A program made the position numbers and the translations under genes. The notes beneath the pieces are model-generated. The model did not search any database and had not been told where the DNA came from. It saw nothing but the letters and a program-made list of their open reading frames with translations. Shown here one piece after another: positions 52,879-61,478 of a stretch of 64,000 bases of DNA. Location of the stretch: positions 524,001-588,000 of the forward strand of contig NZ_CP126106.1 in the NCBI RefSeq assembly GCF_030123325.1. The letters are read 5' to 3'. Every line of letters begins with the position of its first letter. Within the stretch, counting starts at the first letter, position 1. This DNA is from Peribacillus simplex. Lineage in GTDB: Bacteria; Bacillota; Bacilli; Bacillales; DSM-1321.

Positions 52879-54318
52879 ATGGTCATGACGGAAACGCTGA
52901 AAAAAAAATTATTCATTAATGGTAAATGGCAAGAATCTGAAAAGTTCACGACACTAAAGTCTCCCTATAGCGGGGAAGTTCTAGCGGAGATTCCTTCGGC
53001 AAGCCTTGAAGATGTTGAGTTGGCAATAGAATCAGCCCATCAAGCTAGAAAAACAATGGCAGCTTTACCTAGTCATAAACGTGCTGCAATACTTGAAAAG
53101 CTTGCGAGCCTTTTGGAGGGCCGCAAAGATGAGGCAGCTGAAATTATTGCTAAAGAGGCAGCGAAACCGATCAAAACGGCAATGGTTGAAGTATCCCGGA
53201 CGATTGCCACATATAAATTTGCAGCAGAGGAAGCAAAAAGGATTCATGGGGAAACATTGACGATGGATGCTACAGCTGACGGAGAAGGAAGGATAGGATA
53301 CACAGTCCGTGAGCCTCTAGGCGTTGTGGGTGCGATTACTCCTTTTAATTTTCCGATGAACCTGGTTGCCCATAAAGTAGGCCCGGCCATTGCTGCCGGA
53401 AATACACTTGTCCTGAAACCTGCGAGCCAAACACCGCTATCTTCACTATTTCTTGCTGAACTATTAGCCGAAACTGATTTGCCGGCAGGTGCGTTTAATT
53501 TAGTTACCGGAAGCGGTTCGGTCATTGGTGATAAATTAGTCACCGATTCACGGGTGAAGAGCATTTCATTTACTGGAAGTCCTGCTGTCGGAATCGGGAT
53601 CCGCAATAAGGCCGGATTAAAGAAAGTGAGTCTTGAACTAGGTTCGAATGCGGCTGTCATCGTTGATAAAGGGATCAATATCGATAAAATCATCCAACGC
53701 TGTGTATCGGCAGCATTCGCTTTTCAAGGGCAGGTCTGCATTTCCTTACAGCGCGCATATGTTCATGAAGAGGTATATGATGAGTTCGTCAAAAAATTCA
53801 CAGAAGCAACGAATGGCTTGAAACTAGGAGATTCTTTGGACCCGTCTGTGGATATTTCGGCATTAATCAGCGCTGGTGATGTACAGCGAAGCCTGGATTG
53901 GATCGGTGAAGCTAAACAACACGGTGCGATCGTTGCAGCAGGAGGTAAATCTGAAGGGAATATCCTGCATCCGACTGTATTGCTGGAAGTGGATGCAATG
54001 CTTAAGGTATCTTGTCAGGAAGTCTTCGCTCCCATTGTTTTGATCAATAAGGTTTCTTCTGTTGAGGAAGCGATTGACTTGGTCAACGATTCCGAATTCG
54101 GATTGCAGGCAGGGATTTACACAGAAAATATCAATCTGGCTCTTTCTGCTGCAGAACAATTGGAAGTCGGCGGTGTTATCATTAATGATATCCCAACTTA
54201 CCGTGTTGACAACATGCCGTATGGCGGAGTCAAAAAAAGCGGGACGGGCCGCGAAGGGTTAAAATATGCCATTGAAGAAATGACGGAAATGAAACTGGTC
54301 ATTATTAACCGAAATTAA
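52879..54318 (+). CDS. aldehyde dehydrogenase (paralogue of the one at 5610)
   Basis: 479 aa aldehyde dehydrogenase with the same subfamily marks as 5610-7052: TPFNFPMNLVAHK, ELGSNAA and catalytic GQVCISLQR. The ATG at 52879 has AAGAGGTG 6 bp upstream, 12 bp after the aminotransferase stop, so the two are one operon. Together they would turn a primary amine or omega-amino acid into a carboxylic acid. Possible substrates include malonate, succinate or sulfoacetaldehyde-type semialdehydes; sequence does not decide. Confidence 0.87.
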   Translation: MVMTETLKKKLFINGKWQESEKFTTLKSPYSGEVLAEIPSASLEDVELAIESAHQARKTMAALPSHKRAAILEKLASLLEGRKDEAAEIIAKEAAKPIKTAMVEVSRTIATYKFAAEEAKRIHGETLTMDATADGEGRIGYTVREPLGVVGAITPFNFPMNLVAHKVGPAIAAGNTLVLKPASQTPLSSLFLAELLAETDLPAGAFNLVTGSGSVIGDKLVTDSRVKSISFTGSPAVGIGIRNKAGLKKVSLELGSNAAVIVDKGINIDKIIQRCVSAAFAFQGQVCISLQRAYVHEEVYDEFVKKFTEATNGLKLGDSLDPSVDISALISAGDVQRSLDWIGEAKQHGAIVAAGGKSEGNILHPTVLLEVDAMLKVSCQEVFAPIVLINKVSSVEEAIDLVNDSEFGLQAGIYTENINLALSAAEQLEVGGVIINDIPTYRVDNMPYGGVKKSGTGREGLKYAIEEMTEMKLVIINRN

Positions 54319-54325
54319 TCAGAAA

Positions 54326-54355
54326 AGAGATGAGCAGCCGCTCATCTCTTTTTTT
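54326..54355 (+). terminator. aminotransferase operon terminator
   Basis: AGAGATGAGC-AGCC-GCTCATCTCT followed by a T run. Confidence 0.9.
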
Positions 54356-54470
54356 GAGCTGCCGGTTTATTTTTCTATGAATCTTGAAAGAGCTTGAGAT
54401 GAAGGATTGCCCATATATTATGCAAGAATGAATAGGTAATTCACGATTGAATTTAAATGAGACAGGAAAG

Positions 54471-54491
54471 GGTAAAAAAACGTGTTTTACC
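54471..54491 (+). promoter_or_regulatory. inverted repeat before the second sigma-54 promoter
   Basis: GGTAAAA, 7-bp spacer, TTTTACC. It lies 12 bp before the -24 element, closer than usual activator sites, so it may be an operator for a repressor or a promoter-proximal activator site. The TGATT-N8-AATCA sites of the first unit are not seen here. Confidence 0.4.
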
Positions 54492-54503
54492 TATTATTTC
54501 AAA

Positions 54504-54521
54504 CTGGCATGAATCTTGCTC
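54504..54521 (+). promoter_or_regulatory. sigma-54 promoter of the aldehyde dehydrogenase gene
   Basis: CTGGCATG-AATC-TTGCTC, nearly the same as the promoter at 51453. Predicted start near 54529; the leader is about 40 nt. Confidence 0.85.
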
Positions 54522-54567
54522 ATATCTTATATATAGGTAGATAACTTAAAACCGAGGAGGAATTTAC

Positions 54568-56088
54568 ATGCAGGAAACTTTGCAAAATAACACGAAAAAA
54601 GAAGGAACGGGAGCACTGGACTTAAAGATGTTCATCAATGGGGAATGGGTGAATTCGACTTCAGGAGAGAAGAGGGATGTATTGAATCCGGCCACCGGGG
54701 AAGTTATTGCCAAAGCTGCGGAAGGAACACAGGAAGATGTGGATGCAGCGGTCGAGGCAGCAAAATATGCTTTCTATGAAGGTGGTTGGTGGGGAACTCC
54801 TGCAGTGGAAAGAGCTCGCATTTTATTCAAAATAGCCGATAAAATAGAAGAAAAAGCTGAAGAATTAGCTGCATTGGAAACATTGGATAATGGGAAACCA
54901 TTGCGTGAAGCTCGTTTTGATATAGCGGATTCAGCAGCCTGTTTTAGATATTATGCAGGATTGGCTACAAAACCGACTGGCCAAACTTTTGAAGTTCCTG
55001 ACGGTCAGCAAGCGATGGTCGTAAGGGAACCGATCGGTGTATGCGGGCAGATCGTTCCATGGAATTTCCCGCTAATGATGTCAGCATGGAAACTCGCCCC
55101 GGCGCTTGCTGCAGGAAATTCCGTTGTGTTCAAACCATCTGAGATCACCCCTGTGACAGCGGTCAAACTATTCGAAATCATGGATGAAGTCGGATTGCCA
55201 AAAGGTGTCGCAAACCTTGTGTTAGGAGCTGGCCCAGTTGTAGGACAAGCCATTGCCGAACATGAAGAAATCGATAAAGTGGCCTTTACAGGAGGAACGG
55301 CAACAGGACGTAAGATCATGGAGGCTTCACTGGGTAACCTAAAGAAAGTGACATTGGAGCTCGGCGGGAAATCGCCTAATATCGTATTTGCGGACTCTGA
55401 CTTTGAGACTGCCGTTGATTATGCTTTATACGGGATATTCTGTAATCAAGGACAAGTGTGTTCTGCAGGTTCTCGTTTACTGTTGGAAGAGTCCATTTAC
55501 GATCAGTTCATTGCAAGTCTTACTGCGAAGGCGAAAAAGATCAAAGTAGGTTCAGGTTCTGATGAAAGCAGCCAGATGGGGCCTATCGTTTCAGAAGCCC
55601 ATATGAACAAAATATTATCGTATATCCAAATCGGAAAAGAAGAAGGTGCCAAAATAATCGTCGGTGGAAATCGAATGAATGAAGAAGGCTTGGATAAAGG
55701 TTACTTTGTCGAACCTACTATTTTTGTTGATACGACACCGGACATGCGGATTGTGCAGGAAGAAATTTTTGGACCGGTGCTTGTCGTTCAAAAGTTCAAG
55801 GATGAAGCGGAAGCACTTCGACTGGCCAATGATACGAAATATGGTTTGGCGGGAGCGGTGTTCACGAATGATATCGCAAAAGCGTACCGTGTCATTAAAA
55901 AAGTGCGTGCCGGCATCACGTGGATAAACTCATATCATCCGACTTATAACGAAGCTCCTTGGGGAGGGTTCAAGCAAAGTGGAAATGGACGCGAACTGGG
56001 AACTTTCGGTTACGAAGCTTACACCGAAGTGAAGCAAATCAATAACAACTTGGATATCCAGCCAACAGGCTGGTTTGATGAAGAATAA
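54568..56088 (+). CDS. aldehyde dehydrogenase (betaine/aminoaldehyde dehydrogenase-like)
   Basis: 506 aa. Motifs: VPWNFPLMMSAWKLAPALAAGN (cofactor), ELGGKSPNIVF (Glu), GQVCSAGSR (Cys) and the aminoaldehyde-type end EAPWGGFKQSGNGRELG. It belongs to the betaine/aminoaldehyde group rather than to the ELGSNAA subfamily of its neighbour. It has its own sigma-54 promoter and an excellent CGAGGAGG site, and would oxidise another aldehyde from amine degradation. Confidence 0.85.
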   Translation: MQETLQNNTKKEGTGALDLKMFINGEWVNSTSGEKRDVLNPATGEVIAKAAEGTQEDVDAAVEAAKYAFYEGGWWGTPAVERARILFKIADKIEEKAEELAALETLDNGKPLREARFDIADSAACFRYYAGLATKPTGQTFEVPDGQQAMVVREPIGVCGQIVPWNFPLMMSAWKLAPALAAGNSVVFKPSEITPVTAVKLFEIMDEVGLPKGVANLVLGAGPVVGQAIAEHEEIDKVAFTGGTATGRKIMEASLGNLKKVTLELGGKSPNIVFADSDFETAVDYALYGIFCNQGQVCSAGSRLLLEESIYDQFIASLTAKAKKIKVGSGSDESSQMGPIVSEAHMNKILSYIQIGKEEGAKIIVGGNRMNEEGLDKGYFVEPTIFVDTTPDMRIVQEEIFGPVLVVQKFKDEAEALRLANDTKYGLAGAVFTNDIAKAYRVIKKVRAGITWINSYHPTYNEAPWGGFKQSGNGRELGTFGYEAYTEVKQINNNLDIQPTGWFDEE

Positions 56089-56100
56089 ATGGCTAGACGA

Positions 56101-56132
56101 AAAGGCTGTTCCTTTGGGAACAGCCTTTTTTT
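56101..56132 (+). terminator. terminator of the third aldehyde dehydrogenase gene
   Basis: AAAGGCTGTTCC-TTTG-GGAACAGCCTTT with a T run. Confidence 0.9.
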
Positions 56133-56140
56133 GTGAAACT

Positions 56141-56302
56141 GCAGATAAAATGCCGGAATCGGAAATATAATCCGGAAATCGCAGATATAACTCCGAAAAG
56201 TGCAGATATGATGCCAGAATCGCAGATATATTTCAAAAATCGCAGATATAACTCCGAAAAGCGCAGATAAAATGCCGGAACCGTAGATATATTCAAAGAT
56301 TG
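56141..56302. repeat. eight-unit imperfect tandem repeat, 20-21 bp
   Basis: Units start at 56141, 56161, 56181, 56202, 56222, 56242, 56263 and 56283. The general form is GCAGATATAAnnCCGGAAnC. Unit 1 (GCAGATAAAATGCCGGAATC) nearly equals unit 7, and unit 3 (GCAGATATAACTCCGAAAAG) equals unit 6, so the array has a higher-order order. It fills the gap between two convergent genes and ends 13 bp before the stop of the oxidoreductase gene. Confidence 0.9.
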
Positions 56303-56314
56303 CTATACATTGAT

Positions 56315-58363
56315 TTACTTTTGGTGGACTTTTTCAAGATCAACCCGTCCTGAAAAGAAAACGGCGCCATTACCCATATCTGAGAGGCGATCTGGGGTAA
56401 GGGAATTGATGTGTTGTTTTGTTTCAGGTATATTCTGCCACAAGCCTTGGCTTACAAGAACGCCGGGTAACACATTTTCACCGGGAGCAGCGGTAAGCAA
56501 ACATTCACCGCGACCGTTCCAGATTTTGACCATATCTCCAGAGGCTATCCCCATTGTTTTGGCATCGGCGGCATTCATGTGCAGCTTCGGTTCCTTTTCC
56601 ATGGAGATATGTTTGGCATTATTTGAAAAGGTTGAATTCAAGAAATTGTGATTAGGTGCCGGAATGAATAAAAATGGCAGGTCGCTGTCTTTTATGATTG
56701 GCGTATATGTTGGCAAAGGCTCGTATCCATCCTGCTTCATCCGTTCGGAATAAAGTTCGATTTTACCGCTTGGTGTCGGGAGTTTGCCTGGGAACATCGG
56801 CTGCATTTTGGCTTTGACAAATTGATTCCTTGAAAGGGAGTCATAGGTGATGCCATCTAAATGCGGGTTATCGGGAAAATCCAGCGCCTGGCGTATCATC
56901 TCTTCCTCTGAATCTCTAAATGCTTGTTCCTCAAATCCCATTCCAGCAGCTAACAGTTTGAACAGTTCAACATTCGATTTCGACTCGCCATATTTTTCGA
57001 TTACAGGTTTTTGTATTTGCACGTAATTATGCCAGTATGAATTATAAAAATCCTCCGTTTCATAAGATGATGTGGCAGGGAGGACGAGGTCGGCAAACAT
57101 GGCCGTTTCGGTTAAGAATAGATCATGTACAACTGTGAATAGATCTTCCCGCATTAGGCCTTCCTGCACCATATTTGCATTCGGAGCGACAAGTGCTGGG
57201 TTGGAGCCGTATACAAACATGGAGCGAATCGGGTTTTCCTTTTTGAGGAGAGCTTGACCGATTTGGTTCATATTAATGGTCCGGGTAGCTTTATTATGCA
57301 ATAAATCAGGACGTCTTAAGGCATTTGTATTAAAAGCCAGATATCCAGAATTCCCTTTGATGGCTCCGCCGCCTTCGGTCATCCATTGGCCGGTAAGTGC
57401 CGGCAGGCAAGCAATGGTACGTACCGCCATGCCCCCATTGTCATGGTGCTGCAGGCCATTGCCTATCCGAACGAATGATGGACTTGTGGTGCCGTACATC
57501 CTGGCTAATTCATATAAATCTTCAATTGGAACGCCAGTGATTGCGGATACGGTCGCAGGGTCATAGTGGCGGACGTGTTCACGCAATTCGGCAGCCCCCA
57601 CTGTGTATTCATCCAAAAAGGGCTGGTCGACTAGATTCTCGGCATATAGTATATGCATTAATCCGAGGGCAAGCGCACTATCGGTGCCAGGCAGAATAGG
57701 AATGAACCAATCTGCCCACTTGCCGGTTTGGTTTTTATGTACGTCAATGACAACTACTTTGGCCCCGTTTTTTCGGGCTTGCTGGGCAAGTGTCACTTGA
57801 TGCATATTTGTGCTCACAGCGTTAATGCCCCACATGATGAAAAGCTTTGTATGAATCGTTTCTTCTGGATCGATGCCGAATGAACCACCCATTGTATAGC
57901 TGTATCCGACTGAGCCTGCCGCGTTACAAATGGAACGCTCGAGCACGCTTGCACCGAGTTTGTGGAAAAAACGGCGATCCATACCCTCGGCGCTGAGGTT
58001 GCCCATGTTTCCGTAAAAGCTGTAGGGAAGTATGCTTTCCGGACCGTGCATTTCGATCAGGTCTTTCCATTTTGAAGTGATTGTGTCAATGGCCTCTTCC
58101 CAGCTTATTGGAGCAAAATTCCCTTCTCCTTTCGGACCGATGCGCTTTAATGGCTGTTTTAAGCGATTGGGGTCATATAGGCGGGCAGTCATGTTTCGGA
58201 CTTTGTTGCAAATATTCCCTTTTGTGACTGGATGATCAGGATCTCCTTGAACTTTAATGATTTTCCCGTCTTTTTTGTGCAGCAGTAAACCGCATTGATC
58301 AGGACAGTCAAGAGAGCAAACAGAGGGAAAAACTCCATCTGGCTGATTGATATAGGATTGCAT
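56315..58363 (-). CDS. molybdopterin oxidoreductase (YoaE-like)
   Basis: 682 aa. The N-terminal iron-sulfur motif is C-x3-C-x3-C (CSLDCPDQC near residues 16-24) with a fourth Cys in GNICNK near 52, as in DMSO-reductase-family enzymes. A molybdopterin guanine dinucleotide domain follows (WGINAVSTNMHQ, GSNPALVAPNAN) and the C-terminal cofactor cap near PAPNHNFLNSTF. There is no Tat signal, so it is cytoplasmic. B. subtilis YoaE has the same plan. The electron partner and substrate are unknown; no partner subunit is adjacent. RBS AGGAGG. Confidence 0.85.
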   Translation of the reverse strand: MQSYINQPDGVFPSVCSLDCPDQCGLLLHKKDGKIIKVQGDPDHPVTKGNICNKVRNMTARLYDPNRLKQPLKRIGPKGEGNFAPISWEEAIDTITSKWKDLIEMHGPESILPYSFYGNMGNLSAEGMDRRFFHKLGASVLERSICNAAGSVGYSYTMGGSFGIDPEETIHTKLFIMWGINAVSTNMHQVTLAQQARKNGAKVVVIDVHKNQTGKWADWFIPILPGTDSALALGLMHILYAENLVDQPFLDEYTVGAAELREHVRHYDPATVSAITGVPIEDLYELARMYGTTSPSFVRIGNGLQHHDNGGMAVRTIACLPALTGQWMTEGGGAIKGNSGYLAFNTNALRRPDLLHNKATRTINMNQIGQALLKKENPIRSMFVYGSNPALVAPNANMVQEGLMREDLFTVVHDLFLTETAMFADLVLPATSSYETEDFYNSYWHNYVQIQKPVIEKYGESKSNVELFKLLAAGMGFEEQAFRDSEEEMIRQALDFPDNPHLDGITYDSLSRNQFVKAKMQPMFPGKLPTPSGKIELYSERMKQDGYEPLPTYTPIIKDSDLPFLFIPAPNHNFLNSTFSNNAKHISMEKEPKLHMNAADAKTMGIASGDMVKIWNGRGECLLTAAPGENVLPGVLVSQGLWQNIPETKQHINSLTPDRLSDMGNGAVFFSGRVDLEKVHQK

Positions 58364-58519
58364 GGCGTATTCCTCCTAATGATTTAATCTAATAAAATGA
58401 ATTTTCTTAATTATATTGAAAGTGAAATCGTTGAAAGGTGCAAGAACTTCTTAACATATGTTTTTTTTTCTGATAAGCTTACAAGATGAAAATTAACCTA
58501 TAAATAGGAGGATTCATTT

Positions 58520-59989
58520 TTGGATTATGGAATTATAATATCAATTGGAATATACATGGCAGGCATGCTGTTAATTGGTTATTTAGCCTATCGGAAAACG
58601 GCCAACTTAACCGATTACATGCTTGGCGGCCGGAACTTGGGCCCGGCTGTAACTGCATTGAGTGCAGGAGCTTCCGATATGAGCGGCTGGCTGTTGATGG
58701 GTCTTCCCGGTGCTATGTACATAAGCGGGTTAAGTGCTGGCTGGATTGTCGTCGGCCTGTGTGCAGGGTCTTATTTAAACTGGTTATTCGTGGCACCAAG
58801 ACTTCGGACATACACGGAAGTGGCCGGCAATTCGATTACGATCCCGGACTTTTTGGGAAATCGGTTTAAAGATGGCTCTAGGGTCTTAAAAGTGGTATCA
58901 GCATCGGTCATTTTAATTTTCTTTACCTTTTACACATCTTCAGGCATGGTAGCGGGCGGTGAGCTTTTCCGCTCCGCTTTCAATTTGGATTATCGGTGGG
59001 GCATCTGGCTGACGGCGAGCGTTGTTATTCTTTATACATTATTTGGCGGATTCCTGGCTGTTAGCTGGACCGACTTCGTACAAGGTACAATTATGTTCAT
59101 TGCCTTAATTCTAGTACCAGTTGTCACGATTGTAAATATTGGTGGCTGGGATCCTACCTTCAATGAAATAAAATCGATCAACCCGAATTTATTGCATGTT
59201 TTTGAAGGAACATCGACCATTGGAATCATATCTCTTCTGGCATGGGGGCTTGGTTATTTCGGGCAGCCTCATATTATCGTTCGATTCATGGCGGTTTCAT
59301 CTGTTAAAGAATTGAAAAGTGCACGCCGAATCGGTATGGGCTGGATGATTTTTGCTATCGTCGGAGCAATGTTCACCGGATTGGTGGGGATAGCTTATTT
59401 TAACCTGACAAATAGTCCTTTAGGGGAAAAAAATGCTGAGTCCGTCTTCATCATTTTATCTAAAGAACTGTTTCCTTCTTTAATTACAGGCTTCTTGTTG
59501 GCTGCTATCTTAGCAGCGGTAATGAGTACGATTGCATCACAGCTGTTAGTATCGGCAAGTGCTCTGACCGATGATTTCTATAAGCAGTTCATTCGGCCGA
59601 ATGCATCTGATAAGGAATTAGTGCTTGTAGGTCGGTTTGGTGTATTGGCGATATCTGCCATTGCCTTATTATTGGCTTTTAATCCAAGCGGTACGATCCT
59701 TAAATTGGTGGGTTATGCATGGGCTGGTTTTGGAGCGGCCTTCGGTCCTGTCATTCTGTTAAGCCTGTACTGGAAACGGATGACGAAATGGGGAGCCCTG
59801 GCGGGAATGATTGTCGGTACGGCAACCGTGATCGTCTGGGATATGATCGATAAGTTCGCTGAAGTATACGAAATCATTCCGGGTTTCATCGCTGGTTCAA
59901 TAGCGGTAGTCGTTTTCAGCTTATTATCGGCCAAGCCTACAAAAGATATAGAAGAAGAATTCAATCAAGCCATTAAAAACCTCTCTTGA
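58520..59989 (+). CDS. putP: sodium/proline symporter
   Basis: 489 aa, 12 to 13 membrane helices of the sodium:solute symporter family. LSAGASDMSGWLLMGLPGA and SSGMVAGGELF match the proline transporters PutP and OpuE, and AAVMSTIASQLLVSASALTDDFYK is the late signature. PutP (nutrition) and OpuE (osmoprotection) cannot be separated here. TTG start 8 bp after AGGAGG. A weak cre-like TGAAATCGTTGAAA sits at 58423-58436. Confidence 0.88.
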   Translation: MDYGIIISIGIYMAGMLLIGYLAYRKTANLTDYMLGGRNLGPAVTALSAGASDMSGWLLMGLPGAMYISGLSAGWIVVGLCAGSYLNWLFVAPRLRTYTEVAGNSITIPDFLGNRFKDGSRVLKVVSASVILIFFTFYTSSGMVAGGELFRSAFNLDYRWGIWLTASVVILYTLFGGFLAVSWTDFVQGTIMFIALILVPVVTIVNIGGWDPTFNEIKSINPNLLHVFEGTSTIGIISLLAWGLGYFGQPHIIVRFMAVSSVKELKSARRIGMGWMIFAIVGAMFTGLVGIAYFNLTNSPLGEKNAESVFIILSKELFPSLITGFLLAAILAAVMSTIASQLLVSASALTDDFYKQFIRPNASDKELVLVGRFGVLAISAIALLLAFNPSGTILKLVGYAWAGFGAAFGPVILLSLYWKRMTKWGALAGMIVGTATVIVWDMIDKFAEVYEIIPGFIAGSIAVVVFSLLSAKPTKDIEEEFNQAIKNLS

Positions 59990-60071
59990 TCATTGAAGGT
60001 CCAGTAAAAATGGTGCTGGTTTTTTTAGCTATATAAAACAATGAATGCAATATATATGGTACAATACCGAT

Positions 60072-60107
60072 AGAGTCCTTATGTTGAAAACATGAGGGCT
60101 TTTTTTG
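60072..60107 (+). terminator. terminator between putP and the sensor kinase gene
   Basis: AGTCCTTATGTT and ACATGAGGGCT followed by seven T residues. A weaker CCAG/CTGG hairpin with T7 lies closer to putP at 60001-60027. Confidence 0.75.
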
Positions 60108-60153
60108 AGTGATTTGGGAATAATAAACCAAAAAACAATACAAAGGAAAAAAT

Positions 60154-61431
60154 ATGAACCAATCTCATAAAATTGCATGTAAAGTGGCTTTTATATATAT
60201 AATCATTGGGGTCTTATGGATTATCGTTACGGATTACATCTCTATGACACAGGCAAGGGCAGATGTTCAGATATATGCAATGTTTCAACATTCCAAAGGG
60301 TGGATGTTCATTTTCATAACCGGGCTTTTCCTATACTTCATAATCAGGTATTGGACGGGGAAAATGTTGAGATCCCAACAGGAATTCATTCTGAAGGATG
60401 AACAGTATCGGTCGCTGTTCAAGCATAACCCGGATTGTGTCCTTGAGCTGGACCTCGAAGGAAATGTTGTTTCGATAAACCCTGAAGCTGAGAAACTATT
60501 AGGTCATAACAGTGACAATTTGAAAGGCAAGAATGCGAATCATCTCCTCAACTGGAATGAAAGTGATAAAGTATCTGTATTCTTTAAACAGTCCCTTCAG
60601 GGGGAGGCTGTAAAATTCGAAACGACCATCCAGAATGGCAGTGATGAAGAACGGATAATCCGTGTAACCTTTTTACCGATCATCGTTCACGCGGAAATGC
60701 TTGGAGTATATGCAATCGTTCGGGATATTACTGAATTGCGGCGCGAAGAGGAATTGATGATCATGTCTGAAAAGTTATCTGTAATCGGACATCTGGCTGC
60801 AGCGGTCGCACATGAGATACGGAATCCCCTGACATCGTTAAAAGGATTCGTACAGTTAATGGATATGACGCAGGAGGTGAACCCGCTGCATTCTGATATC
60901 ATGTTGAAGGAAATTGACCGAATTAATATTATCTCAAGTGAACTTTTGATTCTTGGGAAGAAACAGGATGTTGCGTTCCGCAGGATCGATCTTGCCGACA
61001 GTTTACAACAGGTATTCACGTTGATGAAAGCAGAAACGAATTTGAATAATATCGAAATGGGGTTCAGGGTTAAAACCGCCGAACCGATTTATATTATGGC
61101 TGATCCAATTGAAATTAAACAGTTGATAATCAATATCGTCAAGAACAGCATTGAAGCGATTGAGGATAATGGGAAAATTGATATATCGCTGCAAAACGTC
61201 GATGGACAAGCAATGGTCAGCGTGAGTGATAATGGCATGGGAATGGTGCCCGAGCGTCTTGAACGGATTGGTGAGCCTTTTTATTCGACAAAAGAAAAGG
61301 GCACAGGGATCGGGCTGGCAATTTGCCGGAAAATCGTTCATCGACTTCACGGGGAAATGCATTTTGAAAGTGAGATAAACATAGGGACGACGGTTACAAT
61401 TCGTATTCCATTGGCTACTGGACAAGAATAA
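60154..61431 (+). CDS. membrane sensor histidine kinase with PAS domain
   Basis: 425 aa. Two membrane helices at about 10-28 and 48-66 enclose a short outside loop, so sensing is probably through the membrane or the PAS domain. The PAS domain spans about 80-195. The HisKA box VAHEIRNPLTSLKGFVQLM has the phospho-His near 222. The ATPase has N-box IVKNSIEAI, SDNGMGM, FYSTKEKGTGIGLAI. The histidine region resembles sporulation-type kinases (KinA to KinE). No response regulator is adjacent, which also suits a phosphorelay kinase. Confidence 0.85.
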   Translation: MNQSHKIACKVAFIYIIIGVLWIIVTDYISMTQARADVQIYAMFQHSKGWMFIFITGLFLYFIIRYWTGKMLRSQQEFILKDEQYRSLFKHNPDCVLELDLEGNVVSINPEAEKLLGHNSDNLKGKNANHLLNWNESDKVSVFFKQSLQGEAVKFETTIQNGSDEERIIRVTFLPIIVHAEMLGVYAIVRDITELRREEELMIMSEKLSVIGHLAAAVAHEIRNPLTSLKGFVQLMDMTQEVNPLHSDIMLKEIDRINIISSELLILGKKQDVAFRRIDLADSLQQVFTLMKAETNLNNIEMGFRVKTAEPIYIMADPIEIKQLIINIVKNSIEAIEDNGKIDISLQNVDGQAMVSVSDNGMGMVPERLERIGEPFYSTKEKGTGIGLAICRKIVHRLHGEMHFESEINIGTTVTIRIPLATGQE

Positions 61432-61478
61432 ATGGTACTATGAAAGATAGGAAAAGTTATATTTTAAAGGAGAAAGAT

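Noticed and set aside
56141..56302. CRISPR array
   Set aside because: Units are contiguous with no unique spacers and they diverge from each other, so this is a tandem repeat.
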